In this document: one piece after another, positions 18,609 to 28,046 of the stretch
Numbering within the stretch: position 1 is the first letter of the stretch
How the letters are laid out: each line of letters opens with the position of its first letter
Source: Mesorhizobium loti R88b
GTDB lineage: Bacteria; Pseudomonadota; Alphaproteobacteria; Rhizobiales; Rhizobiaceae
DNA length: 64,000 bases
Direction: 5' to 3'
NCBI RefSeq assembly: GCF_013170845.1
Contig: NZ_CP033367.1
Coordinates: 3,535,001-3,599,000, forward strand
Translations under genes and position numbers: made by a program
The notes under the pieces: model-generated
What the model was told of the DNA's origin: nothing
The model's database searches: none
The model's input: the letters and a program-made list of their open reading frames with translations, nothing else

Positions 18609-19643
18609 ATGTTCTCATTCATCATCAGACGCATCGGCACGATTCTGCTCACGATGCTGTGCCTGACGCTGGTCGTCTTCTTCCTCGTCAATCTCGAACC
18701 CAATCTGAAGAAGCTGGCGATCAGCCAGACGGAAATGCACACATCGGCCGAGCAGCTCGAAAGCTGGCTGGTCGACCACGGCTATCGGCAGAACTTCTTC
18801 GCCCGCTACGGCCAGTGGCTCGGTGTCCTGCCCAAGCAGCCGGTCACCGATCCGGCAACCGGCAAGCCCGCGCAGCGCTTCTCCTTCTGCAACGACCCGA
18901 CCGTGCCGACATTCTCCGGCGTGATCGAGGGCGATTTTGGCTGTTCGACCAAGTTCAAGACCACGGTCGGGGCCAAGCTTTTCCCGGCACTCGGCGCCAC
19001 CGGCATCCTGATGTTGTGCGTGCTGGGGGTGATGGTGCCGGTTTCGCTTTTGATCGGGATTCTCGCCGGCATGCGCGAGGGCTCGCGCACGGATCGCGTC
19101 CTGTCGGTGGCCTCGATCGCCTCGACGGCCACGCCTGAATATGTGTCGGGCGTCATCTTCACCGTCATCTTTGCTTCGTGGCTGGGCTGGCTGAACGGGT
19201 CGGCCGCATCGGCCAGCCAAGGCATCACCTTCTACAATTTCACGCTGCCGGTGATCACGTTGGCCATCTACGGCATCGGCTACATCGCCCGTATGACACG
19301 CGCCTCGATGGTCGAGGTGATGACGCAGCAGTATATCCGCACCGCTCGGCTGAAAGGCCTCTCCTTCAAGAGCGTGGTGGTCAAGCATGCGCTGCGCAAC
19401 GCGCTGATCGCGCCGTTCACCGTCATCATGCTGCAGTTTCCCTGGCTGCTCACCGGCGTCGTCATCGTCGAGGTGATGTTCCGCTATCAGGGTTTTGGCT
19501 ACACACTGGTCGAGGCCGCCGGCAATAACGACATCGATCTTCTGCTCGGCTGTTCACTGGTCTCGGTGTTCATCGTCCTGATTACGCAGCTCATTTCCGA
19601 TGTCGGCTACGCATTCCTCAATCCACGCATTCGTGTTCAGTAG
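18609..19643 (+). CDS. ABC transporter permease, DppB/OppB type
   Basis: 344 residues. The first membrane segment (IGTILLTMLCLTLVVFFLV) is followed by a long periplasmic loop (about 30-110) and then five further membrane segments. The cytoplasmic EAA-like loop lies at RTARLKGLSFKSVVVKHALRNALI, placed as in the BPD_transp_1 family. It pairs with the next permease to form the channel of the importer. A strong GGGGGG ribosome-binding site lies eight bases before the ATG. The loop between segments one and two is longer than in E. coli DppB and has two cysteines (FSFCNDP, DFGCSTK). Confidence 0.92.
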   Translation: MFSFIIRRIGTILLTMLCLTLVVFFLVNLEPNLKKLAISQTEMHTSAEQLESWLVDHGYRQNFFARYGQWLGVLPKQPVTDPATGKPAQRFSFCNDPTVPTFSGVIEGDFGCSTKFKTTVGAKLFPALGATGILMLCVLGVMVPVSLLIGILAGMREGSRTDRVLSVASIASTATPEYVSGVIFTVIFASWLGWLNGSAASASQGITFYNFTLPVITLAIYGIGYIARMTRASMVEVMTQQYIRTARLKGLSFKSVVVKHALRNALIAPFTVIMLQFPWLLTGVVIVEVMFRYQGFGYTLVEAAGNNDIDLLLGCSLVSVFIVLITQLISDVGYAFLNPRIRVQ

Positions 19644-19655
19644 GGGAGAAGGCGC

Positions 19656-20813
19656 ATGCAAGCTCAATATATCGGCGCCTCCACCATCATCCTCGAAGTG
19701 CTCTGGCGCTTCTGGCCGGTCTGGGTCGCGCTCGCCATCGTCATGGGGGCGAGCTTCCTCTACAAAAAGAAGCTGGCGCTCTACGGCCAGCTGTTCGACA
19801 GCGGCGTCGGCATCGCGGGTGTCTTCATCTGCCTGTTCTGGCTGTTCACGGCGATCTTCGCCTCGACCATCTCGCCCTTCGATCCGCTGGGCCAGATCCC
19901 GATCATGAAGGACACGCTGCCCGGCGCCATCGAACCGCAATCGGGGCTCGTTTACCTCTTCGGCGGCGACAAGCTCGCACGCGACGTGTTTTCGCGCATG
20001 GTCTATGGCAGCCAGATCGTGCTGATCATTGCACCGGCCGCGACCGGCTTCGCGCTCATGGTCGGCATCACGCTCGGCCTGCCGGCGGGCTATTACGGCG
20101 GCAAGATCGATTCCATCCTGTCGTTCCTGGCCAACCTCGTGTTGGCCTTCCCGGTCATCCTGTTGTTCTACCTGCTGGTGACGCCGGGGATCATGGATAC
20201 GCCGATCCCCTATGCGCTGGCCGGTGTCTTTTTCCTGTTTCCGATCATCTTCTTCAGCGTGCTGTTCTGGACACGCTACAAGAACCGGCCCGACCGGATC
20301 TACATCCTGCTCGGCCTGACGCTGATCATCGGCGGCTGGATCTATCTCGGCCTGGTCTTCGACAAGGACCCGCTGCATATCGTCCACATCGATCCCAACC
20401 AGCTCAACATCTTCGTGGCGGTGGTGTTCGCCTCCAGCCCGGGCGTGTTCCGCATCGTGCGCGGCCTGGTGATGGACATCAAGACGCGCGACTATGTGGC
20501 GGCGGCGCAGACGCGCGGTGAATCGCCCTGGTACATCATGCTGTGGGAAATCCTGCCCAATGCGCGCGGACCACTGATCGTCGATGCCTGCCTGCGCATC
20601 GGCTACACCACGATCCTGCTCGGCACGCTGGGCTATTTCGGCCTGGGTCTGGCGCCGGAAAGCCCCGACTGGGGTACCGCGATCAAGGACGCCAGCCGCC
20701 TGCTGCGCTCCTTCATACACCCGGCGCTTCCGCCGACATTCGCGCTGATGTCGTTCGTGCTGGGGCTGAACCTCTTGGCCGACTCGCTGCGTGAGCAATC
20801 GATGAAGGACTGA
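19656..20813 (+). CDS. ABC transporter permease, DppC/OppC type
   Basis: 385 residues. An N-terminal membrane segment is followed by a second at about 48-72 (AGVFICLFWLFTAIFAS) and a periplasmic segment. The BPD_transp_1 domain has the usual EAA loop (TRGESPWYIMLWEILPNARGPL). The middle of the protein contains extra hydrophobic segments (about 150-235, ending LLGLTLIIGGWIYLGLVF) that ordinary DppC proteins of roughly 300 residues lack. It is second partner of the importer channel; GGGGAGAAGG precedes the ATG. The fused ATPase gene follows 48 bases after the stop. Confidence 0.9.
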   Translation: MQAQYIGASTIILEVLWRFWPVWVALAIVMGASFLYKKKLALYGQLFDSGVGIAGVFICLFWLFTAIFASTISPFDPLGQIPIMKDTLPGAIEPQSGLVYLFGGDKLARDVFSRMVYGSQIVLIIAPAATGFALMVGITLGLPAGYYGGKIDSILSFLANLVLAFPVILLFYLLVTPGIMDTPIPYALAGVFFLFPIIFFSVLFWTRYKNRPDRIYILLGLTLIIGGWIYLGLVFDKDPLHIVHIDPNQLNIFVAVVFASSPGVFRIVRGLVMDIKTRDYVAAAQTRGESPWYIMLWEILPNARGPLIVDACLRIGYTTILLGTLGYFGLGLAPESPDWGTAIKDASRLLRSFIHPALPPTFALMSFVLGLNLLADSLREQSMKD

Positions 20814-20861
20814 TTGACGGGCTCCGGCCCGCGTCTGGTAAAATTTGGATTGGAGCGACCC

Positions 20862-23183
20862 ATGAACGAGGCAGTTCGAAATCCCGCAGAACCCATCATA
20901 GAGATCGAAAACCTGTCGATCTCCTTCTTCACCCGCAAGGGCGAGATACCAGCCGTCATGGATTTCTCCTGTACGGTCATGCCCGGCGAGGCGATGGGCA
21001 TTGTCGGTGAATCCGGCTGCGGCAAGTCGACCGTGTCGCTCGGCATCATGCGCGACCTCTCCAACATCGGAAAGATCGTCGGCGGCAAGATCAAGTTCCA
21101 GGGCAAGGACATGGGCGAGCTCTCCGACGAGGAGCTGCGCGCCATCCGTGGCAACAAGATCGCCATGATCTACCAGGAGCCGATGGCCAGCCTCAATCCG
21201 GCGATGAAGATCGGCCAGCAGCTGATGGAAGTGCCGCTGATCCACGACAAGGTGTCGAAGGAAGAGGCCTATAAAAGAGCGGTCGAAATGGTCCGCTCGG
21301 TCAAGCTGCCCGATCCCGAGCGCATGATGCGCTCCTACCCGCACCAGCTCTCCGGCGGCCAGCAGCAGCGCATCGTCATTGCCATGGCGCTGCTGTCGAA
21401 GCCGGCGCTGCTTCTGCTCGACGAGCCGACGACCGCGCTCGACGTGACGGTGGAGGCGGGCATCGTCGAACTGGTCAAGGGGCTGGGCGAGAAGTTTGGC
21501 ACCTCGATGATCTTCGTGTCGCACAATCTGGGCCTCATCCTCGAGACCTGCGACCGCATCACAGTGATGTATTCGGGCGAGGCGGTGGAGACCGGCAAGA
21601 TCAAGGACGTGTTCGACCGGATGCGCCATCCCTACACGCAAGGGCTGTTCCGTTCGATCCCGCTGCCGGGCGCCGACAAGAATTCGCGGCCGCTGATTGC
21701 CATCCCCGGGCAATTGCCGCTGCCGCATGAGCGGCCCAAGGGCTGCAATTTCGGCCCGCGCTGCCACCATTTCGTCGAGGGCGTCTGTAACGCCGCCGAA
21801 ATCCCGATGATCGAGGTCGCCGGCCATGACGGCCATTTCTCGCGCTGCGTGCGCTTCAACGAGATCGACTGGGAAGCGCTGCCGCCCGGCGCTAAGAAGG
21901 TCAATGAGCGCGTCGTGCCCGGCGCGCCGGTGCTCAAGATCGAGGACCTCAGGAAATATTACAAGGTCGGCGGCGGCGAGGTGTTCGGCTCGAGCGAAGG
22001 CCGCGTCGTCAAGGCCAACGAGACCATCTCGTTCATGGCGCGCGAATCCGAGACGGTCGCCATCGTCGGCGAATCCGGCTGCGGAAAGTCGACGCTGGCC
22101 AAGGTCCTGCTCGGCCTGGAGACGGCAAGTTCTGGCAAGGTCACGCTGGGCAACAAGGAAATCCAGTCGACCGGCATCGAGAAGCGCAGTGTCGACACCG
22201 TGTCGTCGATCCAGATGGTGTTCCAGAATCCGTTCGATACGCTGAACCCCAGCCATTCGGTCGGTTCGCAGATCATTCGGACGCTGGAGAAATTCAACGT
22301 CGGCAAGACGGTCGCCGACCGCCGCAAGCGCATGCTGGAGCTGCTCGACCTGGTGAAGCTGCCGCGCGCCTTCGAGACGCGCAAGCCGCGCCAGCTTTCG
22401 GGCGGCCAGAAGCAGCGCATCGGCGTGGCGCGCGCCTTTGCCGGCGATGCCAAGGTGGTGGTGGCCGACGAGCCGGTCTCGGCCCTCGACGTCTCGGTGC
22501 AGGCGGCGGTGACCGAACTGCTGATGGACATCCAGCGCAAGAACAAGACGACGATGCTGTTCATCAGCCACGACCTGTCTGTCGTGCGCTACATCGCCGA
22601 CCGCGTCGTCGTCATGTATCTCGGCTACATCGTTGAGCAGGGCACGACCGACCAGATCTTCGCGCCGCCCTATCACCCCTATACCGAGGCGCTGCTGTCG
22701 GCGATCCCGATCGCCGACACCAGCGTGGTGAAGAAACACATCGTGCTGGAGGGCGACATCCCGTCGGCGATGAACCCGCCATCGGGCTGTCCATTCCAGA
22801 CGCGCTGCGGCTACAAGAAGCTGGTGCCGGACAATCTGTGCGAAACCAAGGTACCGCCGGTCAAGCATCTCGGCGATGGCCATATGAGCCTGTGCTGGCT
22901 GTCGGATGATGTGCTTTCGACGATGGAGCCGGTGATCAAGTTCGACAAGGACCACGCCGCGCATGAGGGCGTGCCGGAAGACGCGGCGCATGGCGAAGGT
23001 CCGGGCCTCGTCGGAACACCGCCCAACCGGCCGCATGGCAAGACGGCGAGTTCGGGGGCTGACCAAATCGGGGAGGCCACCGAGGAGAACGAGGCCGTCA
23101 TGCGCGCCCGTCGTCACGAAGTCCGCGACGATGTTTCGGAAACCGGGGTCTCAAAGCCGAAAGATACGACAAGGCGGCATTAG
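20862..23183 (+). CDS. Fused double ATPase of a peptide-type ABC importer (DppD-DppF in one chain)
   Basis: 773 residues with two complete nucleotide-binding domains. Domain 1 has Walker A GESGCGKST (49-57), signature LSGGQQQRI (about 162) and Walker B LLLLDEPT (about 185). Domain 2 has GESGCGKST (about 403-411), LSGGQKQRI (about 512) and VVVADEPVS. Each domain is followed by an oligopeptide-transporter C-terminal region with clustered cysteines (CNFGPRCHHFVEGVC; CPFQTRCGYKK). The last 80 or so residues are a charged, low-complexity tail with no domain I recognise. I chose the ATG at 20862 because GGAG lies at a good distance; an upstream TTG at 20814 overlaps the permease stop and is less likely. 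It energises the importer encoded by the three preceding genes. Confidence 0.94.
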   Translation: MNEAVRNPAEPIIEIENLSISFFTRKGEIPAVMDFSCTVMPGEAMGIVGESGCGKSTVSLGIMRDLSNIGKIVGGKIKFQGKDMGELSDEELRAIRGNKIAMIYQEPMASLNPAMKIGQQLMEVPLIHDKVSKEEAYKRAVEMVRSVKLPDPERMMRSYPHQLSGGQQQRIVIAMALLSKPALLLLDEPTTALDVTVEAGIVELVKGLGEKFGTSMIFVSHNLGLILETCDRITVMYSGEAVETGKIKDVFDRMRHPYTQGLFRSIPLPGADKNSRPLIAIPGQLPLPHERPKGCNFGPRCHHFVEGVCNAAEIPMIEVAGHDGHFSRCVRFNEIDWEALPPGAKKVNERVVPGAPVLKIEDLRKYYKVGGGEVFGSSEGRVVKANETISFMARESETVAIVGESGCGKSTLAKVLLGLETASSGKVTLGNKEIQSTGIEKRSVDTVSSIQMVFQNPFDTLNPSHSVGSQIIRTLEKFNVGKTVADRRKRMLELLDLVKLPRAFETRKPRQLSGGQKQRIGVARAFAGDAKVVVADEPVSALDVSVQAAVTELLMDIQRKNKTTMLFISHDLSVVRYIADRVVVMYLGYIVEQGTTDQIFAPPYHPYTEALLSAIPIADTSVVKKHIVLEGDIPSAMNPPSGCPFQTRCGYKKLVPDNLCETKVPPVKHLGDGHMSLCWLSDDVLSTMEPVIKFDKDHAAHEGVPEDAAHGEGPGLVGTPPNRPHGKTASSGADQIGEATEENEAVMRARRHEVRDDVSETGVSKPKDTTRRH

Positions 23184-23187
23184 CCTG

Positions 23188-23213
23188 GGCAGTGTGTCAG
23201 TTACCGCACTGCC
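23188..23213. terminator. Hairpin between convergent genes
   Basis: GGCAGTG at 23188-23194 pairs with CACTGCC at 23207-23213 (seven base pairs, 12-base loop), overlapping the 3' end of the minus-strand lipoprotein gene. No clear T tract on either side, so termination is uncertain. Confidence 0.4.
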
Positions 23214-23787
23214 TTAGCTGAGCGTCATAGTCGCGGGCCATTTTCTCCGTCGCCCGGGCATAGCCCTGGACGCCGGCGTCGCCACGGTTGCCCCGGCCAT
23301 AGGCGGTCCAGCCGAGATAGTAGGCGAGATAGAGATTGTAGGTGTCGGTGCGGGCGACGCCGTAAGTGTCCGCGGTCTTGGAATGATACCAGCCGACGAA
23401 GTCGACAGCGTCGGCAAACTTGGTCCGCCGCGCCGCCCAATTACCGGTTTCGCGCTGATATTGCGACCAGGTGCCGTCCAGCGCCTGAGAGAAGCCGGTG
23501 GCCGTCGAGACGTGCTTCCAGGGAATGAAGCCGAGCAGCTTGGTGCGCGGCGGCCGGGCATTGCTCTTGAAGCCGGATTCCTTGCGCACCGTCGCCATCA
23601 GCACGGGCACGGGGACGCCATATGTCCGAGAGGCGCGTTCGGCGGCAGACTGCCAATTGTCGAACCAGCCGTCATTCTGGTCGAAGACGGCACAGACATT
23701 GTTGATGTGGCTGGGCCCGGTCGCGCAGGCCGAAAGAGCCAACAGCACACCAACCGCGACAATTTTACTAAAACTCGACCTACGCAT
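23197..23787 (-). CDS. Lytic-transglycosylase-like lipoprotein
   Basis: 196 residues. A lipoprotein signal with lipobox LSAC (about 18-21) is followed by a compact lysozyme-like fold. The segment VPVLMATVRKESGFKSNARP carries the candidate catalytic glutamate of SLT (GH23) enzymes, and ATGFSQALDGTWSQYQ matches the usual G-[LF]-x-Q region. It would sit in the envelope and cut peptidoglycan glycan strands. The gene is convergent with the ABC ATPase gene, 13 bases apart. It is small for the family, which has many such short lipoprotein members in rhizobia. Confidence 0.85.
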   Translation of the reverse strand: MRRSSFSKIVAVGVLLALSACATGPSHINNVCAVFDQNDGWFDNWQSAAERASRTYGVPVPVLMATVRKESGFKSNARPPRTKLLGFIPWKHVSTATGFSQALDGTWSQYQRETGNWAARRTKFADAVDFVGWYHSKTADTYGVARTDTYNLYLAYYLGWTAYGRGNRGDAGVQGYARATEKMARDYDAQLRQCGN

Positions 23788-23995
23788 TGGATGAGCAATA
23801 GGCCGAAATCATAAAAGGAATCTTGCTGTCTCCGTTAACGCTTCGTCCGCCCGAGCGCCAGGGAAAAGGCCATGTTGATATTCCGACGCTCCTTGTCGCT
23901 CCATATAAAATGATGCTGCCGAAATGCCGCCTTGGCTAAAATCACGCCTGTAAACGGCGTATTTCTGACAGCTCGCTTTGTTTGCCGAGGCTTTG

Positions 23996-25543
23996 ATGCC
24001 TCACATGAACGAGCCAAGACGCAAGCGCGGCGCCGAGCGCACCAGCAACAGGGGGCCAGTGCCCATCCAGCAGCTGCCGCAAAGGCGGGTGACCAATCCC
24101 TATCCGCCGATGGCGTTGCTGTCATCAGACCAGATCGAGGCGATCCACCAGGCGTCGATGCACATATTGGAGAATTTCGGCATCGAGGTGATGAGCCCGC
24201 GGGCGCTGTCGCTGTTCGAGAAGGCGGGTGCAAAAGTCGATCACGCAACGGCGAATGTCCGCATCGATCGCGGCATGGTCGACGAGGCACTGAAGACGAC
24301 GCAGTCCAACTATACGCTGACGCCGCGCAATCCGGCCAACACGATCCATCTCGGCGGCAACACCATCAATTTCACGCTCGTTGCCGGGCCCCCCAATGTA
24401 CATGACATGGAACGCGGCCGCCGCGCCGGCAATCTGCGTGACTATGCGGACCTGACCCGGCTTGCGCAGCATTTCAACTGCGTCCACATGCTCGGCAACC
24501 AGGTCTGCGCGCCGGTGGAGCTGCCGGCCAACTCACGCCATCTCGACACCTACTTCACCAATCTGACGCTGACCGACAAGAGTTTCCATGTCTCGGCAAT
24601 CGGCCGGGGCAGGGCGCTGGACGGCATCGAGATGATGGCGATCGCGCGCGGGCTGACGCTGGATGAGATGCGCGACGACCCCGGCATCGCCACCATCATC
24701 TCGGTCAACTCGCCGCGCCGCTTCGACGAGATGATGGCCGAGGGGCTGATGACGATGGCCGAGTTCGGCCAGTCGGTGGCGGTGACGCCGTTCACGCTGA
24801 TGGGGGCGATGAGCCCGGTGACGCTGGCGGGTGCTTTGGCGCAGCAGAATGCCGAGGCGCTGTTTGGGGTGGTGCTGACGCAGCTGGTGCGCCCCGGCGC
24901 GCCGGTTATGTATGGGGCCTTCACCTCCAATGTCGACATGAAGTCCGGCGCGCCTGCCTTCGGCACGCCTGAAAATACCAAGGCCAACGTTGCGTCGGGG
25001 CAACTGGCGCGGCGTTACGGGTTGCCCTACCGGACGACGCCTGGCTCCGCCTCCAACGCTGCCGACGCGCAAGGCGCTTACGAAACGCTGATGGCGCTGT
25101 GGGGGGCGGTGCTCGGCCATGGCAATCTCGTCTACCACGCCGCCGGCTGGCAGGAGGGCGGGCTGACGGCCTCGTTCGAGAAATTCATCATCGATGTCGA
25201 GATGATCCAGCACATGATGGAGTTTTTGCGCCCGATCGAAGTCAACGAGGCTGAGCTTGCCGTCGAGGCGCTGGGCGCGGTGCCGACCGGCGGCCATTTC
25301 TTCGGCGAGCCGCACACGCTTGAGCGCTACGCCACCGCCTTCTACCAGCCGATGCTGTCCAACTGGCAGAATTTTGAGGCCTGGCAGGAAGCCGGCAGCC
25401 TCGACGCCACGGCACGCGCGACGCGGCTGTGGAAGAAGGCGCTGGAAGATTATGTCGAGCCGGTGATGGATATCGCCGTGCGCGAAGCGCTGGAGGCGTA
25501 CATGGCCAAGCGCAAGGAAGCGATCGGGCAGGGCGAGCCGTGA
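23996..25543 (+). CDS. MttB-superfamily (trimethylamine methyltransferase family) protein, non-pyrrolysine
   Basis: 515 residues from the ATG at 23996, chosen because GAGG lies six bases upstream; a TTG at 23978 is the alternative. The protein shows the MttB fold segments PMALLSSDQIEAIHQASMHILENFGIEV near the N-terminus and the barrel regions TLMGAMSPVTLAGALAQQNAEAL and TTPGSASNAADAQGAYET. There is no in-frame amber codon, so this is a non-pyrrolysine member. Characterised members of that class move a methyl group from glycine betaine or related quaternary amines to a corrinoid protein. No corrinoid protein or MtgA-like gene is in the window. The next gene encodes a dimethylglycine/sarcosine-dehydrogenase-like enzyme, which supports betaine or methylamine demethylation. 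Confidence 0.88.
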   Translation: MPHMNEPRRKRGAERTSNRGPVPIQQLPQRRVTNPYPPMALLSSDQIEAIHQASMHILENFGIEVMSPRALSLFEKAGAKVDHATANVRIDRGMVDEALKTTQSNYTLTPRNPANTIHLGGNTINFTLVAGPPNVHDMERGRRAGNLRDYADLTRLAQHFNCVHMLGNQVCAPVELPANSRHLDTYFTNLTLTDKSFHVSAIGRGRALDGIEMMAIARGLTLDEMRDDPGIATIISVNSPRRFDEMMAEGLMTMAEFGQSVAVTPFTLMGAMSPVTLAGALAQQNAEALFGVVLTQLVRPGAPVMYGAFTSNVDMKSGAPAFGTPENTKANVASGQLARRYGLPYRTTPGSASNAADAQGAYETLMALWGAVLGHGNLVYHAAGWQEGGLTASFEKFIIDVEMIQHMMEFLRPIEVNEAELAVEALGAVPTGGHFFGEPHTLERYATAFYQPMLSNWQNFEAWQEAGSLDATARATRLWKKALEDYVEPVMDIAVREALEAYMAKRKEAIGQGEP

Positions 25544-25600
25544 AGCCTCCCATCTTGAATCCACTCACCCATCCAACTAACTGATATCAGAGAAAAATCC

Positions 25601-28027
25601 ATGAAATCGCATGCAAAGGTCGTGGTCATTGGCGGCGGTGTCGTCGGGTGTTCCGTGCTGTTCCATCTTGCCCGCCATGGCTGGACCGACGTCGTGCTGC
25701 TGGAGCGCGATGAGCTGACCTCGGGCTCGACCTGGCACGCGGCCGGCGGCATGCACACGATCAATGGCGACCCCAATGTCGCCAAGCTGCAGAAATACAC
25801 CATCAATCTCTACAAGGAGATCGAAGAGCTGTCGGGACAGGCGACCGGCGTGCACCTGACCGGCGGCGTGCTGCTCGCCGCGACCGAGGCGCGGCTGGAC
25901 TGGCTGCGGGGTGTTGTCGCCAAAGGGCGCTATCTCGGCATCGAACTGGAAGAAATCTCGCCCAGGGAAGCGGCCGAACTGATGCCGCTGCTCGACCCCA
26001 AGCAGTTCGTCGGTGCTGTCAGAAACAAGGAGGACGGTCATCTCGATCCGTCCGGCGTCACCCACGCCTATGCCAAGGCCGCGCGGAAGCTTGGGGCGGA
26101 AGTGGAGCGCTTCACCAAGGTCGAGCACATTGTGCGGCGGCCCGACGGGATGTGGCGCGTCATCACCAATAAGGGCGAGGTGGTGGCCGAACATGTCGTC
26201 AATGCCGGCGGGCTGTGGGCGCGCGAGGTCGGCCGCATGGTCGGGCTCGAACTGCCGGTGCTGGCCATGGAGCACATGTACCTGATCACCGAGGACATGC
26301 CGGAGGTGGCGGCGTGGAACGCCAAGACCGGCGAAGAGATCATGCATGCTGTCGATTTCGACGGCGAGCTCTATCTGCGCCAGGAGCGCGGCGGCATGCT
26401 GATGGGCACCTATGAGAAGGCCAACAAACCGTGGTCGGAGTTTCAGACTCCGTGGAATTTCGGTCATGAATTGCTGGCGCCCGACATCGACCGCATCGCG
26501 CCTTCGCTGGAGGTCGGCTTCCGCCACTTCCCGGCCTTCCAGAACACCGGCATCAAGCAGATCATCAATGGCCCCTTCACCTTCGCGCCCGACGGCAACC
26601 CGCTGGTCGGGCCGGTGCGCGGCCTGCCGGGTTTCTGGGTCGCCTGCGGCGTCATGGCGGGTTTTTCACAGGGCGGCGGCGTCGGTCTCGCGCTCTCCAA
26701 CTGGATGATCGAGGGCGATCCCGGCGCCGACATCTGGGCCATGGATGTGGCGCGCTACGGCGACTGGGCTGGCATGGCCTACACCAACGCCAAGGTGCGC
26801 GAGAACTATTCCAGGCGCTTTTCGATCCGCTTTCCCAACGAGGAGTTGCCCGCCGGGCGGCCGCTCAAGACGACGCCGGTCTATGACCTTTTGTCGGCCA
26901 AGGGCGCGCAGTTTGGTGTCGCCTATGGGCTGGAAGTGCCGTTGTGGTACGCGCCGGAAGGCATCAAGGACGAGTTCTCGTGGCGGCGTTCCAGCGATTT
27001 TTCCCATGTCGGCACGGAAGTTGCGACGGTTCGCAACGGCGTCGGTCTGTCGGAGATTTCGAGCTTCGCCAAATACAAGGTGACGGGCGAGGGGGCGGCT
27101 GCGTGGCTAGACCGCATGCTCGCCTGCAAACTGCCAAAGCCCGGCCGCATGACGCTGGCGCCGATGCTGAAGGAAGATGGTAGGCTGATCGGCGATTTCA
27201 CGCTTGCCAATCTGGGTCCCGATGGCTGGTTCCTCGCCGGCTCCGGCATTGCCGAGCAATACCACATGCGCTGGTTCGAGGCGCATCTGCCTGGCGATGG
27301 CTCGGTCCATATCGAGGCGCTGGGCACGAAACTCACGGGCCTGGCGATTGCCGGGCCGAGGGCGCGGCAGGTGCTGGCCAAGGTCAGCCGCGCGGATGTC
27401 TCCAATGCAGCGTTTCCGTTCATGGCGGTTGCCAGGATGGATATCGGCATGGCGCCGTGCCTGGTCGGCCGCGTCAGCTACACCGGCGATCTCGGCTACG
27501 AGATCTGGGTGGCGCCGGAATACCAGCGCGCCGCGTTCAATGCATTGATGGCGGCCGGCGCGGAGTTCGGCATCGGCCTGTTCGGTTCGCGCGCGCTGAA
27601 CGCGCTCAGGCTGGAGAAGAACTACGGCTCATGGGGACGCGAATACCGGCCAATCTATGGGCCGCTGGAGGCCGGGCTCGATCGCTTCGTCGCTTATGGC
27701 AAGGAGGCGGATTTCATCGGCAAGGCGGCGGCACTGGCCGAGCGCAAGCAGGGCGGCAAACTGCGGCTGCGTTCGTTCATCGTCGAGACTGACGACGCCG
27801 ATGTCATCGGCGACGAGCCGATCTGGTTTGGCGGCGCCGTGCGTGGCTGGGTGACGTCGGGCGGCTACGCGCATCATTCGAAAAAGTCGGTCGCCGTCGG
27901 CTATGTACCGAGGGAGATCGCCGACGAAAGCGACGGCTTCGAAATCGAGCTGCTGGGCAAACGCCATGCGGCGCGCATCCAGGCGGCGCCGTTGTTCGAT
28001 GCGAATTTCGAGCGGATGCGGGGGTGA
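25601..28027 (+). CDS. FAD-dependent oxidoreductase/GcvT fusion, dimethylglycine or sarcosine dehydrogenase-like
   Basis: 808 residues. The N-terminal FAD fold begins VVVIGGGVVGCSVLFHLARHG. The segment SGSTWHAAGGMHT contains the histidine that holds FAD covalently in dimethylglycine and sarcosine dehydrogenases. The C-terminal half (from about 430) is a GcvT-type folate-binding domain with YTGDLGYEIWVAPE and FGSRALNALRLEKNYGSWG. Such enzymes oxidise an N-methyl group and pass the one-carbon unit to tetrahydrofolate. It lies 57 bases after the MttB-like gene and is probably co-transcribed. Exact substrate (dimethylglycine, sarcosine or another N-methylamine) is not determined by sequence. Confidence 0.92.
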   Translation: MKSHAKVVVIGGGVVGCSVLFHLARHGWTDVVLLERDELTSGSTWHAAGGMHTINGDPNVAKLQKYTINLYKEIEELSGQATGVHLTGGVLLAATEARLDWLRGVVAKGRYLGIELEEISPREAAELMPLLDPKQFVGAVRNKEDGHLDPSGVTHAYAKAARKLGAEVERFTKVEHIVRRPDGMWRVITNKGEVVAEHVVNAGGLWAREVGRMVGLELPVLAMEHMYLITEDMPEVAAWNAKTGEEIMHAVDFDGELYLRQERGGMLMGTYEKANKPWSEFQTPWNFGHELLAPDIDRIAPSLEVGFRHFPAFQNTGIKQIINGPFTFAPDGNPLVGPVRGLPGFWVACGVMAGFSQGGGVGLALSNWMIEGDPGADIWAMDVARYGDWAGMAYTNAKVRENYSRRFSIRFPNEELPAGRPLKTTPVYDLLSAKGAQFGVAYGLEVPLWYAPEGIKDEFSWRRSSDFSHVGTEVATVRNGVGLSEISSFAKYKVTGEGAAAWLDRMLACKLPKPGRMTLAPMLKEDGRLIGDFTLANLGPDGWFLAGSGIAEQYHMRWFEAHLPGDGSVHIEALGTKLTGLAIAGPRARQVLAKVSRADVSNAAFPFMAVARMDIGMAPCLVGRVSYTGDLGYEIWVAPEYQRAAFNALMAAGAEFGIGLFGSRALNALRLEKNYGSWGREYRPIYGPLEAGLDRFVAYGKEADFIGKAAALAERKQGGKLRLRSFIVETDDADVIGDEPIWFGGAVRGWVTSGGYAHHSKKSVAVGYVPREIADESDGFEIELLGKRHAARIQAAPLFDANFERMRG

Positions 28028-28040
28028 AGGCTTACCCCCG
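28019..28040 (+). terminator. Hairpin overlapping the stop codon of the dehydrogenase gene
   Basis: CGGGGGT (28019-28025) pairs with ACCCCCG (28034-28040) around an eight-base loop; the TGA stop lies at the stem-loop junction. A structured dispersed repeat follows directly, so the pair may end transcription together. Confidence 0.5.
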
Positions 28041-28046
28041 GATGGG

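Noticed and set aside
17074-18618. 514-residue minus-strand open frame opposite the binding-protein gene
   Set aside because: Shadow frame; the plus strand has the SBP_bac_5 motifs and a Tat signal.
19554-23117. 1187-residue minus-strand open frame across permease and ATPase genes
   Set aside because: It spans two real genes on the other strand and is His/Arg/Asp-rich without any domain.
23996-25543. Pyrrolysine-containing trimethylamine methyltransferase
   Set aside because: The frame has no in-frame amber codon, so it belongs to the non-pyrrolysine group.
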